From Antilocapra americana (taxonomy: Eukaryota; Chordata; Mammalia; Artiodactyla; Antilocapridae), in contig ML664157.1 in NCBI GenBank assembly GCA_007570785.1, positions 7,272,074 to 7,336,073 on the forward strand: a DNA stretch of 64,000 nt. Reading direction: 5' to 3'. Position numbers and translations under genes: made by a program. The notes below the pieces were generated by a model, which saw only the letters and a program-made list of their open reading frames with translations, searched no databases and was not told where the DNA came from. Shown here one piece after another: positions 34,346 to 44,569 of the stretch (within the stretch, counting starts at the first letter, position 1; every line of letters starts with the position of its first letter).

Positions 34346-35903
34346 AATTCAGTTCAGTCACTCAGTTGTGTCTGACTCTTTGTGACACCATGGACTGCAG
34401 CATGCCAGGCTTTCCGGAGTTGGCTCAAACTCATGTCCATTGAGGTGATGATGCCATCCAACCATTTAATCCTCTGCTGGCCCCTTTCTCTCCCACCTTC
34501 AATCTTTCCCAGCATCAGGGTCTTTTCAGATGAGTCAGTTCTTTGCATCAAGTGGCCAAAGTATTGGAGTTTCAGCTTCGACATCAGTCCTTCCAATGAA
34601 TACTCAGGACTGATTTTCTTTAGGATGAACTGGTTGGATCTCCTTGTTGTCCAAGGGACTCTCAAGAGTTTTCTCCAACACCACAGTTCAAAAGCATCAA
34701 TTCTTCGGCACTCAGCTCTCTTCATGGTCCAACTCTCACATCCATACATGACTACTGGGAAAACCAAAGCTTTGACTAGACAGATGTTTGTTGAAAAATT
34801 AATGTCTCTGCTTTTTAATATGCTGTCTAGGTTGGGCATGTCTTTTCTTCCAAGGAGCAATTGTCTTTTAATTTCATGGCTGCAGTCACCATCCACAGTG
34901 ATTTTGGGGCCCCCCCGAGAAAAGTCAGCCACTGTTTCATTGTTTCCCCATCTGTTTTCCATGAAGTGATGGGACCAGATGCCATGATCTTAGTTTTCTG
35001 AATGTTGAGTTTTAAATCAACTTTTTCACTCTCCTCTTTCACTTTCATCAAGAGGCTCTTTAGTTCTTCTTTGCTTTCTGCCATAAGGGTGGTGTTATCT
35101 GCATATCTGAGGTTATTGATATATCTCCCAGCATTGATTACAGCTTGTGCTTGATTCCAGCTTGTGCTTGATCTAGTCCAGCATTTCTCATGATGTACTC
35201 TGAATATAAGTTAAATAAGTAGGGTGACAATATACAGCCTTGACATATTCATTTCCTGATTTGGCACCAGTCTGTTGTTCCATGTCCAGTTTTAACTATT
35301 GCTTCTTGACCTGCACACAGATTTCTCAGGAGGTAGGTAAGGTGGTCTGGTATTCTCATCTCTTGAAGAATTCTCCAGTTTGTTGTGATCCACACACTCA
35401 AAGGCTTTGGCATATTCAATAGAACAGAAGTAGTTTTTTTGGAACTCTCTTGCTTTATTGATGATCCAATGGATGTTGGCAATTTGATCTCTGGTTCCTC
35501 TGCCTTTTCTAAATCCAGCTTGAACATCTAGAAGTTCACGGTTCACGTACTGCTGAAGCCTGGCTTAGAGAATCTGGAGCATTACTTTACTAGCATGTGA
35601 GATGAGTGCAATTGTGCGGTAGTTTGAGCATTCTTTAGCATTGCCTATCTTTGGGATTGAAATGAAAACTGACCTTTTCTGGTCCTGTGGCCACTGCTGA
35701 GTTTTCCAAATTTGCTGGCATATTGAGTGTAGAACTTTCACAGCGTCATCTTTTAGGATTTGAAATAGCTCAACTGGAACTCCATCACCTCCACTAGCTT
35801 TGTTCGTAGTGATGCTTTCTAAGGCCCACTTGACTTCACATTCCAGGATGTCTCGCTCTAGGTGAGTGATCACACCATCATGATTATCTGGGTCATGAAG
35901 AAG
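34346..35903 (-). mobile_element. 5'-truncated BovB, reverse, about 1.55 kb
   Basis: The 3' end is at 34346 (attcagttcagtcactcag). The element reads without large interruption through the RT region to the linker upstream of it (gatcacaccatcatgattat). A small 20-bp tandem repeat of 'cagcttgtgcttgat' lies at about 35140-35175. Confidence 0.93.
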
Positions 35904-35930
35904 ACAGGTCAAAAGCAAATACACAGACAT
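34354..35930 (-). pseudogene. BovB reverse transcriptase region, frameshifted
   Basis: Reverse-strand frames at 34354-34962 (202 codons, the C-terminal region), 34827-35084, 35249-35527, 35292-35546 and 35565-35930 carry consecutive RT segments. They include 'VQAGFRKGRGTRDQIANI' and 'ASGGDGVPVELF' blocks. Frameshifts separate them, so the RT is dead. There is no endonuclease because of the 5' truncation. Confidence 0.87.
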
Positions 35931-36313
35931 ATAAAATATATGGAAAGGTAATAAATTCTATAAAGGAAACAAATATTAACAGCTAGGAAAGATATAGTAG
36001 AAGGTGAGTCAGGAACTATATTTTTAACAGAGTGGCCAGAGACTTCTGTCTCAGAGGGGAGAAAACTCAAGCTGTGTAAGGGCATCATGGGTGAGCAAAA
36101 CACATAGAGCCATGATTGTACTTTTTCCACCCTGATTTCTAAGAGTTCAGAGCTGAGTTTTGTAATCAGATAAAAAAGGATATGGGATGAATGGGTCCCA
36201 TGCCTCTCAAGCTTCTTTTCTATATGTATGTGTTTCCTGCTTATATGTTTATTAAGAATTAAAAAGTCTGTATTTTATTTTTTCTTCATTTTTATTAAAA
36301 TTTATCTATAATT
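35904..36313. other. unassigned sequence
   Basis: No recognisable gene or repeat is present. Confidence 0.45.
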
Positions 36314-36545
36314 TATGGGCTTCCCAGATGGTGCTAGTGGTAAAGAATCTGCCTGCCAGTGCAGGAGATTGCAAGAGATGTGAGTTCAATTCCTGGGCAG
36401 GGAACATCCCTTGGAGGAGGGAATGGCAACCCACTCCAGTATTCCAAACAGGAAAATCCCACAGACAGAGGACCCTGGAAGGCTATAGTGCATGGGGTTT
36501 CAAAGAGTTAGATATAACTGAGTACCTGAGCACAGGCAAGCACAT
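36314..36545 (+). mobile_element. Bov-tA SINE, forward
   Basis: It is full length, from 'gggcttcccagatggtgctag' to 'gatataactgagtacctgagc'. It has an 8-10 bp extra segment in the head (gattgcaagagatg) and a variant 'attccaaacaggaaaatccc' in place of 'attcttgcctggagaatccc'. Confidence 0.9.
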
Positions 36546-37039
36546 CCATAATTATACACATACATCTACAGAACAGAGAGATAAACTGAATTATCAAACC
36601 TGACCCAGTCAATTAATGGCTAAACTGAGATTTCTAGTGTTCATTCCAAAATTGCTAGTTAACATTCTTAATACTGAATTATGGTTGAATGGGAAATAAG
36701 GATCAAAAAGTAGTTATTGGTAGGCCCTACATGGAACAAAACACTGGTTTCTGGGACATTAGGTGTGGCAAGCTAGAAGAGGGCATTGACCACAGAACCA
36801 GGAGATGCTTAGCACCAAAGAAAATCTATTACTATTGGCAATATTTTCTGAGATTGGTCTGATTGTTGCACATTATAATTATTTCCAGTAATGCATTTTA
36901 CTATTTAGCCATCTCTGCTTGCTCTTTCTTCATATACCATTTCCTAAGAACTGTCTTGATTTTTGTTTATGTAAATTCATATATATTTACATATATGTAA
37001 ATATATATTACTTTATGTTTATAAAAGCTAAGTCATTCT
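36546..37039. other. unassigned sequence
   Basis: Nothing is recognised beyond an AT-rich palindromic-looking stretch at 36985-37010 (atatatttacatatatgtaaatatat). Confidence 0.45.
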
Positions 37040-37071
37040 ATTTCCTTTTTTAAAAACTTTTTATTTTATAT

Positions 37072-37289
37072 TGGGCTTCCCTGGTGGCTTAGAGGGTAAA
37101 GCGTCTGCCTGCAGGAGACCTGAGGTTCAATCCCTGGGTCGGGAAGATCCCCTGAAGAAGGAAAGAGCAACCCACTCCAGTACTCTTGCTTGGAAACTCC
37201 CATGGACAGAGGAGCCTGGTAGATTACAGTCCATGGGGTCAAAAAGAGTCGGACACGACTGAGCAACTTCACTTCACTTTCACTTTTTC
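37072..37289 (+). mobile_element. Bov-tA SINE, forward, inside L1 3' UTR
   Basis: It is full length, from 'gggcttccctggtggcttag' to 'cggacacgactgagcaac' plus a cacttt-rich tail. The near-matching flanks actttttatttt (37056-37067) and acttttatttt (37290-37300) are probably the TSD. Confidence 0.92.
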
Positions 37290-37370
37290 ACTTTTATTTT
37301 GCATTAGTATATAGAGTAAATTAACAAGCAATGTTGTGATAGTTTCAGGTGAAAGGCAAAGGGACTCAGC

Positions 37371-37371
37371 C

Positions 37372-37414
<43 letters not shown>

Positions 37415-37422
37415 TACACACA
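37371..37422. repeat. (AT)n microsatellite within L1
   Basis: Two AT runs are separated by a single TGTA interruption and followed by a short CACACA run. It has expanded in the L1 'catatata' region. Confidence 0.95.
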
Positions 37423-37440
37423 CATATCCATTCTCCCTCA

Positions 37441-38284
37441 TCTATTTCCTTTTTTTAAAAGATTTATAATGGGGATTTTAGAAGATAGTAACAATGGTGG
37501 GCATAGTCTCTGATACATCCCAAATCCCCATATAAAAACAGAGAAAACTGATGGCAAAACCAAAGACTGAAAGACAATATTTAGAATAACTAGGAGACAA
37601 GTTGTCCTCATAAGGTCAAAAATACAAGTGAGCGAAGACAATCCTCCAACATCCTAAGACCCACATACTATGCAGGAGGAAGCAATGTTAAACAAGCCAG
37701 TGTCTAAGAACATAGGAACTCTAAAAGAGCTAACATATTTACAAAGTACAGTGGGTCAATTCAGGAGCCCCTGCTAAAACCACAACGGGTTCTATCTACT
37801 CTGGAAAGGTGGATGTGAGAACTTGTCCTGGGACTACAAGGGATGGGAGCAATCTAGTTTCTGTGACCTCTGAAACCTGACCTGATAGGATCTCTTTCCA
37901 AAGTGAATCTCTACACTGAGTAAAACTGCTGAGAATAGAATCAAAATGAAATGGGATAAAGGACAAGAGAGGCAATGGGAAGAATGTTGTGATAAAAGTG
38001 GGAGAGGGGAAAGTCAGAGAGAAGAAATATCTTACACAGATAAGTAATGAAATCAACTTCTTCAGAGAGGAACTGCTGTTGCATTTGCTTTACTGCTGAT
38101 GTCACCAACAGCCCAGGACAACGTTAGAAATTTAACTTTCATACTGAGGCTTTTGTGGACCACATAGGTAGTTTCAATTCTGTCCTCTAATCATAAGTCC
38201 ATGCCTCTGCCCAGTGCCACGTCTATTACTATTTCATTTCTCTCTTTATTTTGGTTTTATTGTAATATGGTTTCTGTAGGTTTT
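37441..38284. other. unassigned sequence
   Basis: No gene or repeat is confidently recognised. The 86-codon reverse frame at 37796-38056 has no known domain. Confidence 0.45.
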
Positions 38285-38349
38285 AAATATTTTTGAAGTA
38301 TAGTTAATTAACAGTGTTGTGTTAGTTTCAAGTGTTTAGTAGTGATTCA

Positions 38350-38354
<5 letters not shown>

Positions 38355-38385
<31 letters not shown>
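38355..38385. repeat. (TA)n microsatellite
   Basis: About 15 TA units lie inside the L1 3' UTR segment. Confidence 0.95.
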
Positions 38386-38387
<2 letters not shown>

Positions 38388-38408
38388 TCAAATTCTTTAC
38401 CATTATAG

Positions 38409-38600
38409 CAGGGGTCCTCATTTTCTAGGATCTAATGCCTGATGATCTGAGGTGGAGCTGATGTAGTAATAATAGAAATAAAGTGCACAATAAATGTAAC
38501 GTGATTGAATCATCCCCAAACCACATCCTCAACCTCAGTCCATGGAAAAATTGTTTTCCATGAAACTGATGCCTGGTACCAAAAAGGTTGGGGACTGCTG
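38409..38600. mobile_element. MER1-type hAT non-autonomous transposon, 8-bp TSD
   Basis: The terminal inverted repeats are caggggtcctca (38409-38420) and, at the other end, tggggactgctg (38589-38600, complement cagcagtcccca). The internal 'tctaatgcctgatgatctgagg' and 'ccatggaaaaattgttttcc' are typical. Flanks cattatag (38401-38408) and cagtatag (38601-38608) form an 8-bp duplication with one mismatch, as expected for hAT elements. Confidence 0.85.
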
Positions 38601-38806
38601 CAGTATAGATTATTAAAGCAATTGAGTATAATTCCTACTGATTATAGGTATACAGTAATCCTTGTTTTTTTATCTAGTTTATGTATAGTAGTGTGTATCT
38701 GTTAATCCCAAACTCCTACTGTATCTCCTCACTCCCACCAGCCAGCCTATCTCCTAAAGGGGATATTTCCTTTCCAGTGGTGGGTTGATTTATCCTCATG
38801 TGCTGT

Positions 38807-39005
38807 GGCTTAGTGGTAAAGAATCTGCCGGTCATTCATGACACATGGGTTCAATCCGTGGATTGGGAAGATCCCCTAGTGAAGGAAATGGCAACCCACT
38901 CCAGTATTCTTGCTTGGGAAATCCCTTGGAGAGAGGAGCCTAGCGGGCTATAGTCCTTGGGGTCACTAAAGAATTAGACACGACTTAATGACTAAACAGC
39001 AACAA
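38807..39005 (+). mobile_element. Bov-tA SINE, forward
   Basis: It runs from 'gtgctgtggcttagtggtaaag' to 'agacacgacttaatgactaaac', nearly full length and moderately diverged. Confidence 0.9.
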
Positions 39006-39559
39006 ATGCACTCTCCGAGAAAGTAATTTCAAGTTTTGTTTTACTAAAGTATGTCATCTGTCCACCATATTCTAGGACCTTGCAGCTTAGTTTCCAGTTC
39101 TAAACATGTGCGCCCAGTTAAAAGCCAGGCTCTGAGCCCTCAGAAACTGAGAGATGCTCTCAGGTCAAAAGAAACTCTAGATTTAGCTTACCACTGTGCA
39201 ATCATTCCTTATTCTTTATCTGGCTTCTGATTGCTTTCATTACTAGAACTCAGGCTTATTTATTTAAAATTTATTATGTTTTATCTAGATATTTTGCATT
39301 TTAAGTGTCCTCTACCAGAAGGAATTTTTATAGATAGTTAGTCTTGCAAGTTACTTAAAATAGAAACCTCATTTATCTATTTGCCATTATACATTCAGTC
39401 TCACGACTTTACAGAGGTGCCCCGCCCCCGACAAATGGACCTCTCAGTCACAATCTCTCTGAGCTCCAGATTCATCTAACTCCTCCCAAACGTACTCCAC
39501 ATACAGTGTTAATATCTCAGGAAATGACCTCTCCAAACTTGCATTACTCAGTTCAAATA
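39006..39559. other. unassigned sequence
   Basis: Nothing recognised. A small C-rich patch (ccccgcccccg) lies at 39421-39431. Confidence 0.45.
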
Positions 39560-39875
39560 TCTTGTAATAATTCTTGTCTCGTCTTCCATCCTTCATTGTC
39601 ACATATCCAAATCCCTCTTTGCTCTACCTTCCAAGCATATCTAGCATTACTTGTTACCACCTCCACTGTTAATACCATGATCCAAATCAGCATCAACTGT
39701 CACATGGATTATTGCAATAATTGATACTCTTGTTTCTACCATTTCCTTCTTACATTCTCTTTTCAATAGAGCCAGATCGACACTGTTAAACACTGACTTA
39801 GGTCATGCCACTCTTCTGCTCAAAACTTTCTTAGGGCTTATTTCATGCACATTAAAAATCTAAATCCTTGGTGCA
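39560..39875 (+). repeat. ancient mammal-wide repeat (L2-like, unresolved)
   Basis: The text 'atggattattgcaataattg', 'agagccagatcgacactg' and 'taggtcatgccactcttctgc' parallels the copies at 19460-19690 and 61180-61520. Confidence 0.5.
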
Positions 39876-39877
39876 GC

Positions 39878-40635
39878 TACTATGAAAAACAGTGTGGAGT
39901 TTCCTCAAAAAAAAATTAAAAATTGAACTATCATATGATCCAGCAATTCCACTTCTGGGTATCTCTCTGAAGAAAATGAAAAACACTAATTTGAAAAGAT
40001 ATATGCACTGCCATGTTCATTGTAGCACTATTTAAAAATCAGTCAAGATATGAAAGCAACCTAAATATCTACTGATGAGACGATAAAGAATATGTGACTA
40101 TATACATATATATTTATGTGCATATATACACATACTTACACACAATGGAATATTATTCAGTCATAAAAAAGAATGAAATCTTGATGTTTGCAACAACATG
40201 GATGAGTCTAGAGGGCATTATGCTAGGTGAAATAAGTCAGACAAAGACAAATACCATATGATGACATTTATGTGGAAAAATTGAAAACAAAACAAACAAA
40301 CCCAAACTCAAAAATACAGAAAACCACCTCTGGGTGGCAACCAGAGGCAGAGTGTGGGCATGGAGTAAAGGGTGAAGGGTGTCAAAAGGGACACATTTCT
40401 AGCTATAAAATAAGTCATGGGGACATAATATAGAGCGTGTTGACCATAGTTAATAACACTGAATTGCATTATTTGAAAGTTTCTAAGACATTAGATTTTA
40501 AAAATTTTCATCACAAGGAAAAAATTCTGTAACTATGTATGGTGATGAATGTTAACTAGACATACTATGCTGATCATTTCTTATTATACAGAAATATTGA
40601 GTTGTTAGATTATATACTTGAAACTAATGTTATTT
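39878..40635 (+). mobile_element. old L1: ORF2 3' end and 3' UTR, forward
   Basis: The characteristic chain is present: 'gaaaaacagtgtggagtttcc', 'catatgatccagcaattcc', 'aatggaatattattcagtc', 'acaacatggatgagtctag' and 'gtgaaataagtcagacaaag', followed by the 3' UTR 'gggtggcaaccagaggcag'. Confidence 0.88.
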
Positions 40636-40639
40636 TTAA

Positions 40640-40815
40640 TTTCTTGAAGTGAAGTTGATTTACAATGTTTCAGGTATGTCACAAAGTGATTCAGTTTTAT
40701 ATACGTGTGTGACACACACACACACACGCACACACACACATATATTGCTTTTCAGATTCTTTTTCATTATAAGTTATTACAAGGTATTGAAGAAACTAAT
40801 TACATGTCAATTACA
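40640..40815 (-). mobile_element. L1 3' UTR fragment, reverse, with CA microsatellite
   Basis: The text 'aagtgaagttgatttacaatg', 'tcacaaagtgattcag' and 'tttcattataagttattac' is the reversed L1 3' end. A CA repeat with a single CG interruption occupies 40711-40740. It lies tail-to-tail with the preceding L1. Confidence 0.75.
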
Positions 40816-40819
40816 CTTC

Positions 40820-41150
40820 AATTTAAAAAATCTAAACCCTTACAAGACTCCATCCCACACCTGTCTGATCTCATCATCTGTTACTGTATCCTTTTTATTC
40901 TGCACCAGACACTTAGACTTCCTTCCTATTCTTCAGACACGCTGGGTACATTTCTTCTTCAGAATCTTTGCACTGCTGTTTCCTGTATCTAGAATAGTCT
41001 TCCATCTGATATCCATGTGGTTCCTTTCCTTACTTTTTTCAAATTTTTGCTGAAGTGTCACGGTCTACCCTATTTAAATGAATCCCCTACTCCAGCAGCT
41101 CAATTCTACTTGTATCTTTTATAGCACTTAACATCCTCTGTTAATACTAC
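40820..41150 (+). repeat. ancient mammal-wide repeat (L2-like, unresolved)
   Basis: The text 'acgctgggtacatttcttc', 'tttgcactgctgtttcctg', 'gatatccatgtggttcc' and 'gctgaagtgtcacggtctacc' is typical of a widespread old repeat. Confidence 0.55.
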
Positions 41151-41159
41151 ATACTATAC

Positions 41160-41369
41160 GCTGTGCTAAGTCACTTCAGTCATATCCAACTCTTTGCCAC
41201 CTTATGAACTGACTTCTCTGTCCATGGGATTCTCCAGGCCAAGAATACTGGAGTGGGTTGCCATTTCCTCCTCCGGGGGATCTTCCCAACCCAAGGACTG
41301 AACCCACATCTCTTATGTCTCCTACATTGGCAGGCAGGTTCTCTACCACTAACGCCACCTGGGAAGCCT
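41160..41369 (-). mobile_element. Bov-tA SINE, reverse
   Basis: It is full length, from 'gctgtgctaagtcacttcag' to the inverted head 'aacgccacctgggaagcc'. Confidence 0.92.
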
Positions 41370-41771
41370 CACTATATAGTATGTAATATCGTTATTTCTG
41401 AGGTTTGTTTCCTGTTTCCCTGTACCAGAGAATGTAAAAACTTCATGAGGTCAGCGGTAGTGTCCTTATTGCTTTATTCTCTAATGTGCCCATAATAGCT
41501 AAAGAGTGCCTGGCCACATTGAACTCAAAGGGCCATGTCTGCCTACCTGTTATCAGAATCACACTATATAGTCAAATTCATCTTGAAAGTTTCCCATCAA
41601 ATAAAACATTTCAAATTATTATTACATTTATATTGTTTTGAGTAAACCTTACATTTGTTTCTTATTAATTAATATTTATTCTCCTTTCAGAAACTCAAGA
41701 TGACTTTAACATGAATCTGAATAAATATTTATTATTATTTGCTCTTTATTTGCTTCTGTTCCTTCCCAGTT

Positions 41772-41958
41772 TCCATGGACTGTGACCCTATGAACTAGCC
41801 CACCAGGTTCTTCTGTCCATTGGATTTCCCAGGCAAGAATACTGGGGTGAGGTGCCACTTCCTTCTCCAGGGGATCTTCCAGACTTAGGGACTGAAACCA
41901 CATCTCTTGCATTTCCTGCATTGGCAGGTAAATTCTCTACCACTGTGCAACCTGGGAA
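41772..41958 (-). mobile_element. Bov-tA SINE, reverse, lacking its 3' end
   Basis: It starts at 'tttccatggactgtgacc', so the first 35 or so bases of the reversed element are missing. It ends at the inverted head 'gtgcaacctgggaag'. Confidence 0.88.
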
Positions 41959-41993
41959 GTATCTCTTAACCACTGGATCACCAGGGAACTCCA
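41959..41993 (-). mobile_element. CHR SINE head fragment, reverse
   Basis: The text 'cttaaccactggatcaccagg' followed by 'gaactcc' is the reversed CHR head. It directly joins the end of the Bov-tA copy, forming a mosaic. Confidence 0.7.
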
Positions 41994-42095
41994 TAATTTT
42001 CCATGTTATCTTTATTATTACTTTTTAATTTAATTGCCTGGGTTTAATTGCTACATTTTTAAGCAGATATATTAGAAGCCTTTTTCTGTACAAGG

Positions 42096-42304
42096 ACTTT
42101 CCCTAGTGGCTCAGATGGTAAAGAATCAGCCTGTAATTCAGGAGACCTAGGTATGAACTTTGGGTCAGGAAGATCCTCTGCTGAAGTAAATGGCACCTCA
42201 CTCTAGCATTCTTCCCTGGATAATTCCATGAACAGAGGAGCCTGGCAGGGCGCAGTCCAGGGTTGCAAAGAATCGGACACTACTGAGCGACTAACACTTT
42301 CGCT
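42096..42304 (+). mobile_element. Bov-tA SINE, forward, with short TSD
   Basis: It is full length, from 'actttccctagtggctcag' to 'actgagcgactaacac'. The flanks share tgtacaa (42087-42093 and 42305-42311). Confidence 0.9.
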
Positions 42305-42311
42305 TGTACAA

Positions 42312-43034
42312 ATACAAAATGTAGAATACTTTGAACAGCTTATATAACAGCTGCACTTTCAATATTAACAGTATTGTGAGGGTTCTTTGAAATAAACTTC
42401 ATATTCATGCAGTATAACATTGCATAACTGACACTTTTTCTCCTAGCCTCTGCTACTAGGACTTAACAAGGTGTCACATTTCCTCTAGTAGATTCTTCAT
42501 AGTGCCATTGAACATTACACGATAACCAGCTGACCCCATCCCTTTTCTGGCATATTAGGAGCCATTTTAAGCCTGTCAGCTTTCAAACTACAATTCAATG
42601 CACATGACTGCTGCTTGCCTGTGGGCTGCAATTCTTCATCGTCCAACTTTATTTGAGCTCACTTGGACACAATGAGACAACTTCAGCTGCAGGGTATGAG
42701 AGGAAGCAAAGTGTTTGAGCAGTACAGATGAGAAAATATGATTATGGTTCCCTCTGTTTACCTGTTTATGGCCACTAGAGGGGTCTTTATTAATCAGCAT
42801 GCCTTTCTCTCTCAACACTGCTTAATCCTTAAAATATTAGATCCAGATCTTCCTAAGGCTTATTTCCCTCATTCAAGTTACATGATTGTACTTGCATGCT
42901 TTATGGATTACTGCAAACCCAATCTCCTGTCGCTTAATCAAAAAGACTTTAATTCACCAAAAACAGCTTTGTTTTGATACACAATTATACATAAACACAT
43001 ATATATTTAATATATATGCACACATATACATATT
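42312..43034. other. non-repetitive sequence, candidate conserved non-coding DNA
   Basis: About 700 bp have no recognisable repeat. The sequence contains homeodomain-type ATTA cores (for example cttaatcc, tttaattc) and forkhead-like 'tgtttacctgtttatgg' (42756-42772). Conservation is only a suspicion from this texture. The 79-codon frame at 42738-42977 has no domain. Confidence 0.35.
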
Positions 43035-43035
43035 C

Positions 43036-43149
43036 ACTTAGTAGCTCAGCTGGTAAAGAATCTGGCTGTAATAAAGGAGACCCTGGTTTGATTCCTGGGT
43101 TGGGAAGACCTCCTGGAGAAGGAATACGCTATCCACTCCAGAATTCTTG
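43036..43149 (+). mobile_element. 5' part of a Bov-tA SINE, forward
   Basis: It runs from 'cacttagtagctcagctgg' to 'atccactccagaattcttgg'. It breaks off at that point, and a second SINE follows directly. Confidence 0.88.
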
Positions 43150-43329
43150 GACTTCCCTGATGGCTCAGATGGTAAAGAATCTGCCTATAGTGCAGGAGAT
43201 CTGGGTTGGGAGGATCCCCTGGAGGAAGGCATGGCAATCCACTCCAGTATTCTTGCCTGGAGAATCCCCATGGACAGAGGAGTCTGGTGGGCTATATTCC
43301 AAGGGATCACAAAGAGTCAGACATACACA
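43150..43329 (+). mobile_element. second Bov-tA SINE in tandem, forward
   Basis: It starts 'acttccctgatggctcag' immediately after the truncated first unit and runs to 'caaagagtcagacatac'. It lacks the 'ttcgatccctgggt' segment of the B-box region. Confidence 0.9.
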
Positions 43330-43511
43330 TGATTACATACATATATAATCATAAATATCAATAAAGATGAGATACTAGTCTTTGATGTCATTGACAGCTG
43401 TGGGGTCATGCTTTTACTTGTCATCATCCTTCTAATGGAGTCACAACTAAGAAGGTAAAAGTCTAAACTGGTGCTTCAATAATAAAGTGATACGCAGCAT
43501 TAGCAGAGAAA

Positions 43512-43628
43512 AAAATGGCAATCCACTCCAGTATTCTTGCCTGGAGAATCCCTGTGGACAGAAGGAGCCCAGCGGGCTACAGTCCATGGGGTCACAAAGA
43601 GACGGACATGACTGAGCAATTGAGCACA
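43512..43628 (+). mobile_element. SINE body fragment (Bov-A type), forward
   Basis: It starts at 'aaatggcaatccactccag' without a tRNA head and ends at 'ggacatgactgagcaattg'. Confidence 0.88.
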
Positions 43629-44501
43629 TGAAGCATTAGACAGGATACTTTCCATAGCGGGCCACTTAAAACCCAACAAAACTGGCCTAAACATATAGGG
43701 AAGCCATTGAGTGCTGTAATGGGAAGTCCAAGAGTAAAGACTAGATGAGCCTTAATTCAAGGGCTTCAGTTAATTAACTGAGGTCTGATTTTCTACATCT
43801 GTGAATTTGGCTTTTTTAAAATGCATTGTCTTCATTCTGAAGCAAGATGTCCTTGGTTTCTAGATAGCTATTATTGCCTCAGGATTCATACTTTTTCAGC
43901 TGCAAGTCCACAGCTGAAAATGGAACTTTTCTCTGCTAACAGATAAACAAGTGTTTGGGGCCTGCTCACTGCCCAAATTAAGTTGCAAGTAAATGACCCT
44001 CCCCACCACCCCCATCAATTACTCTAGTCAAAGGGGTGTGAAATGCTGATTGACTTAAACCAACCCCGAACTAATCAGTGAAGCTAAGGGTAAGGAAAAC
44101 CTCAACCAAACCACAGGGCTTGAAATGTAAGATAAGATGGTTCCCCAAACAGGTAGGGAGAGATGAATAAGTACTGTACTAGGGCCTGGGACCTGGTAAC
44201 CACTATAGTTTCTTATCTTGTTTCAGTTAGCAGATTCTCCCCCAGGATGGCAATGGACCACTTGCCCAGTGGCCAATCCAACACGTCATTTATCACAAGG
44301 AAGGGTGAAGCCATGAAGTGAGCATAAAAACCTAGATTTGGTTGCTGACAAGTAGCACTGACTGTTGTCACAAGTGAATTAAGGAATAATGATTCGGAAA
44401 GGGTTGGAAGTTTAAATACTAAGTTCTTTATAGTTACTTGAGCCATCTCTCCACTTTCCCTTTCAAATTTCTTTTTGGTATCTAAATTGCCATCACACCA
44501 A

Positions 44502-44507
<6 letters not shown>
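43629..44507. other. non-repetitive sequence with two perfect palindromes
   Basis: No repeat family is recognised. Cagttaattaactg at 43767-43780 is a 14-bp perfect palindrome. At 43893-43920 ttttcagctg and cagctgaaaa form 10-bp inverted arms around 8 bases. These could be protein-binding sites (TAATTA homeodomain type, CAGCTG E-box type), but function is inference only. Confidence 0.45.

Positions 44508-44566
<59 letters not shown>
44508..44566. repeat. (AC)n microsatellite
   Basis: About 29 uninterrupted AC units are preceded by ATATAT. The VCVCVC open frame on the reverse strand at 44213-44617 is produced by this repeat. Confidence 0.97.

Positions 44567-44569
<3 letters not shown>

Larger units (their letters stand above)
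37040..37440 (-). mobile_element. L1 3' UTR, reverse, split by a SINE
   Basis: The text 'aaaaactttttattttatattg' is interrupted at 37072. It continues after the SINE with 'aacaagcaatgttgtgatag', 'tttcaggtgaaaggcaaag' and 'ggactcagccatat', then a long AT repeat and 'catatccattctccctc'. Confidence 0.75.
38285..38765 (-). mobile_element. L1 3' UTR, reverse, split by a MER1-type hAT
   Basis: The left part, 'tttgaagtatagttaattaac...tgattcagttttatata', is interrupted at 38409. The right part, 'attgagtataattcctactg...cagtaatccttg...ttaatcccaaactcctac', continues the same L1 text. Confidence 0.75.

Noticed and set aside
43036..43629. repeat cluster as a CRISPR-like array
   Set aside because: The repeated units are SINE copies of about 110-180 bp, not short identical repeats with regular spacers. 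The genome is also clearly mammalian.
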